A stretch of 64,000 bases of DNA from Aquimonas sp. (GTDB lineage: Bacteria > Pseudomonadota > Gammaproteobacteria > Xanthomonadales > Xanthomonadaceae): contig JAKOMQ010000001.1 of NCBI GenBank assembly GCA_022241605.1, positions 1-64,000 on the forward strand, written 5' to 3'. Shown piece after piece: positions 36,071-43,586 of the stretch. Every line of letters starts with the position of its first letter. The first letter of the stretch is position 1. A program made the position numbers and the translations under genes. The notes below the pieces were generated by a model. That model was not told the origin of the DNA and searched no databases. It worked only from the letters and a program-made list of their open reading frames with translations.

Positions 36071-36981
36071 TGACTAGACCCATGGACCACGTACGCATCG
36101 TCGAAGTCGGCCCGCGCGACGGCCTGCAGAATGAAAAGACCCTGCTGCCGGCCGCGCTCAAGATCGAGCTGATCGAACGCCTCGCCGCCACCGGCCTGCA
36201 AACCGTCGAAGCCACCAGCTTCGTCAGCCCGAAGTGGGTGCCGCAGCTCGCCGATGCGGCGGAAGTCTTCGGCGCAATCCAGCGGTTGCCGGGCGTGCGC
36301 TATCCGGTGCTGGTGCCGAACCTGCAGGGCTATGAGCGGGCCAAGGCCGTCGGCGTCGAGGAGATCGCGGTGTTCGGCGCGGCGTCCGAGGCCTTCTCGC
36401 AGAAGAACATCAACGCCAGCATCGACGACAGCCTGCAGCGCTTCGCGCCGGTGATTGAGGCCGCGCGCGCCGATGGAATCGCCGTGCGCGGCTATGTCTC
36501 CACCGCGCTCGGCTGCCCCTACCAGGGCGAGGTGCCGGTAGCTGATGTGGTGCGGGTGGCACAGCGCCTGCATGACATGGGCTGCTATGAGATATCACTC
36601 GGCGACACCATCGGCGTTGGCACGCCGCGCAAGGCGCGCGCAATGCTCGAAGCGGTCGCCGCTGTGGTGCCGATGCAGGCGCTGGCGGTGCACTTCCACG
36701 ACACCTACGGCCAGGCCATCGCCAATATCGCCGCCTGCCTGGACGCCGGCGTGCGCGTTGTCGATGCATCAGTCAGCGGTGCCGGCGGCTGTCCTTATGC
36801 AAAAGGTGCCTCAGGCAACGTCGCCAGCGAAGATGTGCTCTATCTTCTGGATGGGCTCGGTTTCACACACGGCGTCGACGCCGATGCCCTAGCCTCGACC
36901 GGCCAGTGGCTGGCCGAGGCGTTGGGACGGCCCAATGGCAGCAAGGCGGGGAGAGCGCGCATCGCCAGTCGCGCCGGCTGA
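36070..36981 (+). CDS. mvaB: Hydroxymethylglutaryl-CoA lyase
   Basis: 303 aa. It splits HMG-CoA to acetoacetate and acetyl-CoA, the last step of leucine breakdown (LiuE). EVGPRDGLQNE (with metal-binding Asp), VEATSFVSPKWVPQ, LGDTIGVGTP, HFHDTYGQA (metal His pair) and the catalytic loop SGAGGCPYAKGASGN with its active-site Cys are all present. The ATG at 36070 overlaps the previous stop (TGATG); another ATG at 36082 (MDHVRIVEVGP) is possible. It is co-transcribed with liuD. Confidence 0.93.
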   Translation: MTRPMDHVRIVEVGPRDGLQNEKTLLPAALKIELIERLAATGLQTVEATSFVSPKWVPQLADAAEVFGAIQRLPGVRYPVLVPNLQGYERAKAVGVEEIAVFGAASEAFSQKNINASIDDSLQRFAPVIEAARADGIAVRGYVSTALGCPYQGEVPVADVVRVAQRLHDMGCYEISLGDTIGVGTPRKARAMLEAVAAVVPMQALAVHFHDTYGQAIANIAACLDAGVRVVDASVSGAGGCPYAKGASGNVASEDVLYLLDGLGFTHGVDADALASTGQWLAEALGRPNGSKAGRARIASRAG

Positions 36982-37005
36982 AGCACGATACGGACAGGGG
37001 GTGGC

Positions 37006-39399
37006 ATGACGGCGGAACCCGAGGATCAGCCCACGCGCGCGCTCGACTCCGAGCGGCCAGCCCCGAGCGCCACCGCCCTGCCGGAAAGCATTGGCCCCTT
37101 CCGCATCCTCGGCCTTCTGGGCGAGGGCGGCATGGGCCGGGTCTATCGCGCGATGGAGCGCACGCCCGCGCGTGAGGTCGCGCTCAAGGTCGCCGGCCTG
37201 CCCACCCGCGCTGCGCTGGAGCGCTTCCAGCGCGAAATCGAACTGCTGGCTCAGCTGGAGCACCCTGGCATCGCTCGCCTCTATGCCACCGGCGTGGACG
37301 CACACAGCGGGCTGCCCTGGCTGTCGATGGAGCTGGTGGCGGGTGAAGACCTGGGTCGCTGGGCGATGCGCACCCAGCCCGGCCGTGAGGCCATCGTCGA
37401 AGTGCTGCTGTCGATCTGCACCGCGGTGCAGTACGCGCACGGTCGCGGCGTGCTGCACCGCGACCTGAAACCTTCGAACGTGTTCGTTACCGCCGAGGGC
37501 GATGCCCGCGTGCTGGACTTCGGCATCGCTCGCCTGCTCGGCCCTTCCGGCAGCGGCGATCCAACGCTTACGGTTGCCGGGCAGATCCTGGGCACCCTGC
37601 CCTACATGGGTCCGGAGCAGCTGGCCGGCGACACGGTGGACGCGCGCAGCGATGTCTACGCGCTTGGGGTGATCGCCTACGAGCTCCTCGGAGGCCAGCT
37701 GCCCTACCCTCGCCTTCGAACAGCCTCGGCCTTCGAGGCGCTGGACATCATTCGCGCCGGCGATCCGCCGCCGCTGGGCAGCCTGAGCCGACGTGCGCAG
37801 GGTGACCTCGGCGACGTGGTGATGAAAGCCATCGCGCCGGAGCGCGAACGTCGCTACGCCAGTGTGGATGCCTTTGCCGCCGACCTCCGCGCGGTGCTGG
37901 AGAGTCGACCTGTCAGTGCGCGCCCGCCCACGCCCAGCTACCTGATCGGGCGCTTCATGCGCCGCCATCGGGCACTCAGTACCGCGATCGGCAGCGTCGC
38001 CCTGGTGCTGGTGTTCGCCACCGGCATCTCGCTGCGGTTCGCCCTCGCCGAGGCCGGGGCCCGTGCCGAGGCGGAAGAGCGCGCAGCCGAAGCGCAGGCC
38101 ATCAACGACTTCCTGACTGACATGCTGCAGTCGGCGGATCCAGAGCGCAGCCTCGGCCGCCAGCTGCGCGTCAGCGACCTGTTGGCGCCTGCGGAAAGCA
38201 GCCTGCTGGGCTCAGACTCGCTGGCGCCCAGCGCACGTGCGCGGCTGCTGTCAGTGCTTGCCGGGGTGCATCTGAACCTGGGCCAGCCCGAATCGGCGCT
38301 GGCCACGGTCGGGCGCGGCGAAGCGATCGACCTGGAGCCAGGCGATAGCCTCAGAGATATCCAGCTCAGCCAGCGCAGCCGTGCTCTGCTCGATCTCGGA
38401 CGCAGTGCCGAGGCACTCACCCTGCTGGATGCGGCACTCGCCCAGGGCGAGCGCAGCGAGGAGGGCCGCATCGGTCTCGAGTTTCTGCGGGTGCAGGCGC
38501 AGTTGGAGCTGGGCGGCGACCCGGCCGGGCACGAAGCCAAGCTGCGTGCGTTGCTCACGGACGCTCGCGCCTCGCTCGGCGACCAGCACCCGAACAGCGT
38601 GCTCGCCCTCCACAACCTGAGCGTGGTCCTGCAGACGAGCGGCAAATGGCAGGAAGCGCTGGCCATCAGCGAGCAAGTGGTGGCCCTGCGCAGCGCACTG
38701 CATGGATCCGAGCATCCGCAAACGCTCTACTCGCGCAACATCATGAGCAATCTGCTGTTCCGCATGGGCCGAGTGGAGGAGTCGCTGGCGTTGAGCCGGG
38801 AGGTGCTGGAAGCACGCCGACGGGCGTTGGGCGATGCCCACCCCTCGGTGTGGGTGAGCACTCAGGCCATCGGCGCCCTGCTGATGACGCAGGGAGAGGT
38901 CGAGTCGGGAGCCGAGCTGCTGCAGCAGGCCCTGGAGCGATTTGATGAACGCTTCGGCCCCAGCTCCAATTTCGCCCTGCTGACCCGGGATGCACTCGGT
39001 CAGGCCCACGAAAAGCTCGGCAACCTGGAGCAGGCGCAGAGCCTGTACGAGCAGGTCATCGCAAACGGCATGGGCACTGATGGCCTGCTGCGCTCGGAAG
39101 CCATGCCGACCCGCAACAACCTTGCCATGCTGCTCTCTGATGCCGGCCGCAAGCAGGAGGCCCTGCTCCACTTCGATCGCCTGCTGCCCGAAGCGGAGGC
39201 CCGCTACGGAAGTGCACATCCCTACGTGGGCATGTTCCGCGGCAACCGGGCGCAGTGTCTGGCAGAGCTGGGCCGCCGGGCCGAGGCACGCCTCGAGTTT
39301 CAGCACAGCCTGGAAAACCTGCGTGCCAGCCTCGGTGAGGCACATCCCCGCACGCAGCGCGTGCAGTCACAGCTCGATGCGCTCGGGACCGGCGCATGA
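37006..39399 (+). CDS. Serine/threonine protein kinase with transmembrane segment and TPR-type repeats
   Basis: 797 aa. The cytoplasmic kinase domain (about 31-290) is complete: glycine loop LGEGGMGRVY (38-47), Lys61 in VALKV, catalytic HRDLKPSNV (151-159) and DFG (171-173), then GTLPYMGPEQL. A membrane span follows near 324-346 (AIGSVALVLVFATGISL), then about 440 residues of tetratricopeptide/Kinesin-light-chain-like repeats (LHNLSVVLQTSGKWQEALAI; NNLAMLLSDAGRKQEALL) that would lie in the periplasm as a sensor or binding platform. Its stop overlaps the histidine-kinase gene start (ATGA), so the Ser/Thr and two-component proteins are produced together. Confidence 0.93.
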   Translation: MTAEPEDQPTRALDSERPAPSATALPESIGPFRILGLLGEGGMGRVYRAMERTPAREVALKVAGLPTRAALERFQREIELLAQLEHPGIARLYATGVDAHSGLPWLSMELVAGEDLGRWAMRTQPGREAIVEVLLSICTAVQYAHGRGVLHRDLKPSNVFVTAEGDARVLDFGIARLLGPSGSGDPTLTVAGQILGTLPYMGPEQLAGDTVDARSDVYALGVIAYELLGGQLPYPRLRTASAFEALDIIRAGDPPPLGSLSRRAQGDLGDVVMKAIAPERERRYASVDAFAADLRAVLESRPVSARPPTPSYLIGRFMRRHRALSTAIGSVALVLVFATGISLRFALAEAGARAEAEERAAEAQAINDFLTDMLQSADPERSLGRQLRVSDLLAPAESSLLGSDSLAPSARARLLSVLAGVHLNLGQPESALATVGRGEAIDLEPGDSLRDIQLSQRSRALLDLGRSAEALTLLDAALAQGERSEEGRIGLEFLRVQAQLELGGDPAGHEAKLRALLTDARASLGDQHPNSVLALHNLSVVLQTSGKWQEALAISEQVVALRSALHGSEHPQTLYSRNIMSNLLFRMGRVEESLALSREVLEARRRALGDAHPSVWVSTQAIGALLMTQGEVESGAELLQQALERFDERFGPSSNFALLTRDALGQAHEKLGNLEQAQSLYEQVIANGMGTDGLLRSEAMPTRNNLAMLLSDAGRKQEALLHFDRLLPEAEARYGSAHPYVGMFRGNRAQCLAELGRRAEARLEFQHSLENLRASLGEAHPRTQRVQSQLDALGTGA

Positions 39400-40124
39400 G
39401 TGCCTGGCTGTGGAGCCTTGGGCCGAGTCTTGCGCTGCTTGCAGCCTGCGCGTGGCTGGCGCTGGAGCGCAGGCGACTGCAGGGCGAGCTGCAGGCACAA
39501 AGCCGGCAGACGCTGGTGCAGGCCGACTCTGAACGACGTCGGATCCGCCAGCAGGCCACCCTTGAAGAGCGCGAGCGGATCTATCGCGATCTGCATGATG
39601 ATCTCGGCTCGCAGCTGCTGCAGATGATCTACACCGCACCCAACCCCGAGCAGGCCGACCGCGCCCGCGCGCTGCTGCAGAACCTGCGCGATGTGGTCAG
39701 CCGCTCGCGGGGTGAGCCCGGGCGGCTGGGGGATGTGCTGGCGGAAATCGAGGCGGAGGCCCGCCAGCGCCTGGCGGCCGTATCGGTTGAACTGAACTGG
39801 GAGCAGGCCGAGCATCTACCCGACCCCATCCTCGACTCGGGCCAGGCGCTGCACCTGCAGCGCATCGTTCGCGAGGGGATCAGCAACGCCATCCGTCACG
39901 CCCAGGCGCACACACTCCGCGTGCGCGTGCGCCCGGATGCTCAGCAGCTGCTGCTGGACGTCACCGATGACGGCTTTGGCGCTCCGGCGAACCAGCGCGA
40001 AGGCCGCGGCATGGACAGCATGCGCACGCGCGCAGCCGAGCTGCAGGGTCAGATCGACTGGACCCCGGGCACGCTCGGCGGAACCAAGATCACCCTGCGC
40101 TTTCCGCTGTCTGCGCAATCGTGA
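39396..40124 (+). CDS. NarL-type (HisKA_3) sensor histidine kinase lacking a sensor domain
   Basis: 242 aa. One hydrophobic segment (about 6-22) anchors it. The phosphoacceptor region ERERIYRDLHDDLGSQLLQMI puts His67 in the HisKA_3 motif, and the ATP-binding domain shows IVREGISNAIRHAQA (N box), VTDDGFG (G1) and GTKITLRFPL (G2). There is no periplasmic or PAS sensing domain, so its input must come from elsewhere. The upstream TPR-kinase is the obvious candidate (inference). Overlapping starts and stops tie it to both neighbours. Confidence 0.92.
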   Translation: MSAWLWSLGPSLALLAACAWLALERRRLQGELQAQSRQTLVQADSERRRIRQQATLEERERIYRDLHDDLGSQLLQMIYTAPNPEQADRARALLQNLRDVVSRSRGEPGRLGDVLAEIEAEARQRLAAVSVELNWEQAEHLPDPILDSGQALHLQRIVREGISNAIRHAQAHTLRVRVRPDAQQLLLDVTDDGFGAPANQREGRGMDSMRTRAAELQGQIDWTPGTLGGTKITLRFPLSAQS

Positions 40125-40804
40125 GCACTTCGCTGATCACGCTTGAGGCGCCGCAATCCGCGCTGCTGGTGGACGACCTGGCGCCTGCCCGCGACTGGCT
40201 GCGCGAGGCGCTGCTGGCGGCATTCCCGGGCATCGCCGTGTATGAGGCCGGGAGCCTGGCCGAAGCGCGCCGGGTACTGTCCGCGCTGGACCTCGTGCCC
40301 GAGCTTGCGCTGGTGGACCTCGGCTTGCCCGATGGCAGCGGAACGCGCCTGATCGAGGAGCTGCAGCGCGGGCCACGGCCCTGTCTGTGCGTGGTGAGCA
40401 CAGTGTTTGACGACGATGCCCACGTATTCCCTGCCCTGCGTGCCGGCGCGCAGGGCTATGTGCTCAAGGACCTGCCGTCGCAGGCGCTCGCAGAGGCACT
40501 GCGCGGCATACTCCAGGGCCAACCGCCGCTATCGCCCAGTATCGCGCGCAGGCTGCTGCGTCAGTTCCAGCAGCCACCGGCGGCGGTCGAGGCGCCCGCA
40601 GCCGAAGCCCTGACCCCCCGCGAGACCGAAGTGCTGCAGCTGATCGCCAAGGGCTACACGGTGCAGCAGACCGCCAACGCGTTGGGGCTCTCGGCCAACA
40701 CGGCCTCGGGCTACGTGAAGGACATCTACCGCAAGCTCAGTATCAACTCGCGCGCCGAAGCCACGCTGGAAGCGACGCGGCGGGGGCTGGTCGATCCACG
40801 ATGA
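40121..40804 (+). CDS. LuxR/NarL-family response regulator
   Basis: 227 aa, GTG start at 40121 overlapping the kinase stop (GTGA). The receiver domain has D18-D19, phosphoacceptor D66 (LALVDLGLPDGSG) and K116 (YVLKDLPS). The LuxR-type helix-turn-helix (about 163-227) reads LTPRETEVLQLIAKGYTVQQTANALG and the recognition part SANTASGYVKDIYRKL. It is the cognate regulator of the adjacent histidine kinase. Its target genes are unknown. Its stop overlaps the first codon of the decayed channel gene that follows. Confidence 0.94.
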   Translation: MSTSLITLEAPQSALLVDDLAPARDWLREALLAAFPGIAVYEAGSLAEARRVLSALDLVPELALVDLGLPDGSGTRLIEELQRGPRPCLCVVSTVFDDDAHVFPALRAGAQGYVLKDLPSQALAEALRGILQGQPPLSPSIARRLLRQFQQPPAAVEAPAAEALTPRETEVLQLIAKGYTVQQTANALGLSANTASGYVKDIYRKLSINSRAEATLEATRRGLVDPR

Positions 40805-41159
40805 GCTGGAGATTCGTCACCCCGCTGGATCTCGCGGGTATGTTCGCCTGCGCCGTCAGCGGCGCCGTTGTCACGGCAGGCATCGCTTGGGTGTGTTCGC
40901 CGTGCTCGACACCTGCAGGGGACTTATCGCCGGCGTAGAGCCGATGGGTGCGGTGGTGATCGGCGGGCATGTGAGAAATCCATCCGCCGGCTGCGGCCGC
41001 CGCTGGACGGCCTGGCTGCGGCGTCTGGACTTTTTCACACGCTCGGAGTGCTGACCGGGGTCGGCGGTGGCCACCGCAGGCGCCAGCCTGTGCCTTGTGC
41101 CGCGGCTGCTGGCCATCCGCCGAGGCTGGACGCTTCCGGCCTCCGAAGTCGGCGACTGA
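40801..41159 (+). pseudogene. Decayed trimeric intracellular cation (TRIC/UPF0126) channel gene, split by a family A repeat
   Basis: An ATG at 40801 overlaps the regulator's stop. Frame 1 gives MSWRFVTPLDLAGMFACAVSGAVVTAG, the N-terminal pattern of UPF0126/TRIC proteins. A shifted frame then gives LGVFAVLDTCRGLIAGVEPMGAVVIGG, like the first repeat of that family. After the 80-bp repeat A3, VLTGVGGGH (41048 on) resembles the second-repeat TGVGGG motif, and another frame gives LCLVPRLLAIRRGWTLP and a stop at 41157-41159, like the family's C-terminus. About half of the usual 200 codons is missing. The protein cannot be made in one piece. Family identity is by eye and moderately sure. Confidence 0.55.
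40966..41047 (+). repeat. Family A palindromic element, internally deleted copy A3
   Basis: Only the two ends remain: GGGCATGTGAGAAATCCATC, GCGGCCGCCGCTGGACG and, after a deletion of about 100 bp, GGCGTCTGGACTTTTTCACACGCTCGG. The ends are inverted repeats of each other (CATGTGAGAAATCC against CGTGTGAAAAAGTCC). It sits within the remnant of the channel gene. Confidence 0.75.
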
Positions 41160-41250
41160 CGGGGCGTGTGCCGATGGTCAAGCGGCCCGTGGAGCGCTGC
41201 CTCAGCGGCTCACGTCTTGCGAGTTCGTGAAGTTTCGAAACAGAACAAAC

Positions 41251-41280
41251 AAAAAAGCCAACTGTTTTGGCAGCTGGCTT
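41251..41280 (-). terminator. Rho-independent terminator after tRNA-Arg
   Basis: Minus strand: AGCCAGCTG-CCAAAA-CAGTTGGCT followed by TTTTTTG. It begins 12 nt past the CCA end of tRNA-Arg. Confidence 0.88.
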
Positions 41281-41291
41281 TCTGCTTTTAC

Positions 41292-41368
41292 TGGCGCGCC
41301 CGGAAGGATTCGAACCTCCGACCCCCAAGTTCGTAGCCTGGTGCTCTATCCAACTGAGCTACGGGCGC
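41292..41368 (-). tRNA. tRNA-Arg (anticodon ACG)
   Basis: 77 nt including encoded CCA. Acceptor stem GCGCCCG/CGGGCGC, D arm GCTC...GAGC, anticodon stem CCAGG/CTTGG (one G-T pair) with loop CTACGAA (anticodon ACG, A34 expected to become inosine), and T arm GGAGG-TTCGAAT-CCTTC. The csrA, tRNA-Ser, tRNA-Arg order matches that of enteric bacteria. Confidence 0.96.
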
Positions 41369-41379
41369 GTAGAAGCGAA

Positions 41380-41408
41380 ATTATGGAAGCATCTTCGGAA
41401 ACCGTCAA
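41380..41408 (-). promoter_or_regulatory. Sigma70 promoter of tRNA-Arg
   Basis: Minus strand -35 TTGACG (41408-41403), 17-bp spacer, -10 CATAAT (41385-41380), 11 bp before the tRNA 5' end. The tRNA therefore does not depend on readthrough from tRNA-Ser. Confidence 0.7.
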
Positions 41409-41462
41409 GCGCCTGAGCGCTTGCGTTTCCACTTCCACCGGATGCATGTCCGGGTATCTCCA

Positions 41463-41490
41463 GAAAGCGAAGGGGGCCTTGGGGCCCCCT
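41463..41490 (-). terminator. Hairpin terminator after tRNA-Ser
   Basis: Minus strand stem AGGGGGCC-CCAA-GGCCCCCT followed by TCGCTTT. The T-run is imperfect, so termination may be partial. Confidence 0.7.
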
Positions 41491-41498
41491 GCGGGATC

Positions 41499-41591
41499 TG
41501 GCGGAGAGAGAGGGATTCGAACCCTCGATAGAGCTTTTGACCCTATACTCCCTTAGCAGGGGAGCCCCTTCGGCCACTCGGGCATCTCTCC
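41499..41591 (-). tRNA. tRNA-Ser (anticodon GCT)
   Basis: 93 nt with encoded CCA. Acceptor GGAGAGA/TCTCTCC, loop CTGCTAA giving anticodon GCT (reads AGC/AGU), a long variable arm (GTATAGGGTCAAAAGCTCTAT region) typical of serine tRNAs, and T arm GAGGG-TTCGAAT-CCCTC. It lies between csrA and tRNA-Arg. Confidence 0.96.
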
Positions 41592-41643
41592 GTTTTCGAC
41601 CGCTGGTCCGACCGCAAAGGCCTGACCAGTCACCGAGTCGGAA

Positions 41644-41672
41644 ACTATAGTCGACTCGGAACCACTCGTAAA
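41644..41672 (-). promoter_or_regulatory. Sigma70 promoter of tRNA-Ser
   Basis: Minus strand -35 TTTACG (41672-41667), 17-bp spacer, -10 TATAGT (41649-41644), about 52 bp before the tRNA. It begins just after the csrA stop codon. Confidence 0.65.
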
Positions 41673-41686
41673 GCATCCGTGGCCAT

Positions 41687-41908
41687 TCAGCTGGCCTGAT
41701 CATCCTGAGGCTTGGCTTCGTCGCCGGGCGAGGGGTTTGGCGCGGCCTCTGAACGAATCCGTTGGTAGATCTCCTCGCGGTGGACAGACACATCCTTGGG
41801 CGCACCGATCCCGATACGGACCTGGTTTCCCTTCACCCCCAGAACAGTGACGGTGATCGAGTCACCGATCATCAGAGTCTCGCCCACACGGCGAGTCAGA
41901 ATCAGCAT
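41687..41908 (-). CDS. csrA: Carbon storage regulator CsrA
   Basis: 73 aa. Small RNA-binding dimer that blocks or stabilises target mRNAs, controlling carbon storage, motility and biofilm. [24 protein letters not shown] and the RNA-contacting [18 protein letters not shown] are textbook. The acidic C-terminal tail after residue 55 is about a dozen residues longer than in E. coli (61 aa), as in relatives from this order. AAGGAGGGG lies just ahead of the ATG at 41908, making this the true start. The upstream alaS gene found beside csrA in many gammaproteobacteria is absent here. Confidence 0.97.
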   Translation of the reverse strand: MLILTRRVGETLMIGDSITVTVLGVKGNQVRIGIGAPKDVSVHREEIYQRIRSEAAPNPSPGDEAKPQDDQAS

Positions 41909-42036
41909 GTCACCCCTCCTTGCACCAACAAGCGGCTGCGGATCCGGGCGCCTCGGACCCCCTGCATGGCCCGGCGACAGAAGCGTCGCGAGCACGTCTT
42001 TCCCTGACACACGCGGCGCGTGTGACACAGCGCTGG

Positions 42037-42065
42037 ACTATAGCCAAGGCCCCCAGCCTTAGCAA
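42037..42065 (-). promoter_or_regulatory. Sigma70 promoter of csrA
   Basis: Minus strand -35 TTGCTA (42065-42060), 17-bp spacer, -10 TATAGT (42042-42037). It would give a leader of about 120 nt. No other feature is recognised in 41909-42036. Confidence 0.6.
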
Positions 42066-42278
42066 TTCCTGAACAAGTCCCCCAGCACGACCGCAGGCCA
42101 ACGCAGACGTGCGGGCGGGCAGCTTGGCAAGATTCAGGCGGTCGCGACGGTTCGCCAAGCAGGAATCGCGCGCATCAGAGGACGGCCGTGCGGGGCGCCG
42201 TGGTGCCCTTGCACGGGTATGCGCTCGATCCGGTGACAGCATCCACGCCGGCGTCGGACTCTCGATGCGAGGATCCGT

Positions 42279-42298
42279 CCTGAACGGGGTTGTTCAGG
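42279..42298. other. Small perfect inverted repeat in the csrA/Nudix intergenic region
   Basis: CCTGAAC-GGGGTT-GTTCAGG, a 7-bp stem without a T-run, next to the family C copy. The stretch 42066-42278 shows no gene and no recognised RNA. Confidence 0.45.
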
Positions 42299-42324
42299 CC
42301 TGTCCCAGCGTGTCGCGCGCAAAG

Positions 42325-42440
42325 GTGCTCAGCGTTTGGCGGCGTCTCTGGGCGGGGCGCGGCGTTGCTCGTCGTCGCCACCGTCCCACGTTGACCCCTC
42401 ATCGCGCCTTGATTCGCACCCCGGATCCACCACCAGCCGG
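42325..42440 (-). repeat. Family C dispersed repeat, copy C3 (reverse orientation)
   Basis: The clearest copy: on the minus strand GCTGGTGGTGGATCCGGGG, GCGAATCAAGGCGCGATGAGG, GTGGCGACGACGAGCAACGC and CCGCCCAGAGACGCCGCC. It lies 26 bp beyond the stop of the Nudix gene. Confidence 0.65.
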
Positions 42441-42465
42441 CTGACGATCTGTCACCCGCGGAACG

Positions 42466-42951
42466 CTAGCGTGAGTAGCTCCAGGACTGGAGGCGCCCTT
42501 CGCTGTAGGGCATCACGCCATGGAACGGTCGCGGGTCTGCATCGAAGACCAACGGCAGGAAATGGCGGTCGCCTTCCCACATCGGCAGTTCCAGAAGACG
42601 CGTGCGCTCGACCCAGACAAGGTCGCCTTCGGCATTGCTGGCGGGCACGTCGCCACTGTAGCGATCAATCAGGAAGATGAAGCCGAGCCAGTCCTCGCCC
42701 TGCTTGCCGAAACCCGGCCAGTTGAGGGTGCCGCGCAGCTGCATCGAAAGGCACTCGATTCCGGCCTCCTCGCGAATCTCCCGCCGCATCCCGGCAGCGA
42801 TGTCCTCCATGGGCTCCAGCTTGCCGCCGAGGCCGTTGTACTTGCCGAGATGCTGGTCGTCGGCGCGGGCGTTGCGGTGGATCATCAGCACGCGACCGCC
42901 GTCCGGTGAGAGGACATAGCCAAGCGTGGCGACGATGGGCGTGTAGGGCAT
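42466..42951 (-). CDS. Nudix hydrolase, MutT/MTH1-like
   Basis: 161 aa. The Nudix box G-x5-E-x7-REUXEEXGU is complete (GKLEPMEDIAAGMRREIREEAG, about 43-64), so it should cleave a nucleoside diphosphate linked to another moiety with Mg2+. Opening MPYTPIVATLGYVLSPDGGRVLMIHRN and later KQGEDWLGFIFLID and MWEGDRHFLP resemble 8-oxo-dGTP diphosphatases of the MTH1/MutT type, which clean oxidised nucleotides; that substrate is inferred. It is transcribed in the same direction as DUF4870 but separated from it by a terminator. Confidence 0.87.
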   Translation of the reverse strand: MPYTPIVATLGYVLSPDGGRVLMIHRNARADDQHLGKYNGLGGKLEPMEDIAAGMRREIREEAGIECLSMQLRGTLNWPGFGKQGEDWLGFIFLIDRYSGDVPASNAEGDLVWVERTRLLELPMWEGDRHFLPLVFDADPRPFHGVMPYSEGRLQSWSYSR

Positions 42952-43004
42952 GGCAGGACGTCGAAGCCGCAGGAGGGGGGGCAGAGGATAGCGCCCCCCA
43001 AAGC

Positions 43005-43035
43005 AGGACGGGGCAGCCAATGGCCGCCCCGTCCT
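43005..43035 (-). terminator. Hairpin terminator after the DUF4870 gene
   Basis: Ten-bp stem AGGACGGGGC/GCCCCGTCCT with an 11-nt loop, 21 nt past the DUF4870 stop. On the minus strand it is followed by GCTTTGG; on the plus strand by GTTTTC, so it may work in both directions. Confidence 0.7.
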
Positions 43036-43056
43036 GTTTTCAGCGCAAAGCCGGCG

Positions 43057-43503
43057 TTACTTGATCAGCCGCAGCGACAGCGGATACCGGTAGGCCACGC
43101 CTTCGTTGGCCTTGATGCCGGCGATGATGGGCAGAACCACCGCAGCGACAAGAAGCGCCAGCCCCAGAGGAGCGATGAGGAAAGTCGCGAGCCCCAGCGT
43201 GAGGAATATCAGGGGAAAAGCGACGATGGCCAGCACGATTGCAGCGAGAGTGAGGGTGATCTGAAAGTTCACCGCCTCCTTGCCCTGGTCGTCGATGAAG
43301 ATGGACTCGTTCTTCTTGATCTGCCACATAACCAACGGCGCGATCAGGTTCGCGAATGGGACCAAGAACCCCAGCAGCGCCGAAAGATGGAGGAACAGGC
43401 CGAACTGGCGCTCTCCGGAATCGGGGGTGAGGGCTCCCGATGGTTCAGCAGGCGCAGCCGGCGGGGTGTAGGGGTTCTGCGGGACTTCGTTGTTCTCGCT
43501 CAT
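43057..43503 (-). CDS. DUF4870 domain membrane protein
   Basis: 148 aa. The N-terminal 30 residues are Pro/Ala-rich and disordered, then RQFGLFLHLSALLGFLVPFANLIAPLVMWQIKKNESIFIDDQGKEAVNFQITLTLA, which is the DUF4870 (Tic20-like) signature: three to four membrane segments with the conserved DDQGKEAVNFQ loop. Function is unknown in bacteria. AAGGAG precedes the ATG at 43503. It is monocistronic by the downstream terminator. Confidence 0.88.
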   Translation of the reverse strand: MSENNEVPQNPYTPPAAPAEPSGALTPDSGERQFGLFLHLSALLGFLVPFANLIAPLVMWQIKKNESIFIDDQGKEAVNFQITLTLAAIVLAIVAFPLIFLTLGLATFLIAPLGLALLVAAVVLPIIAGIKANEGVAYRYPLSLRLIK

Positions 43504-43586
43504 GGCCAACTCCTTGGTCGGGACGGGTGAACCCGTGAAAGCCTCGAAGACCTTGCGTGCGAGCGACGACGAATGTCAAGAAGAGA

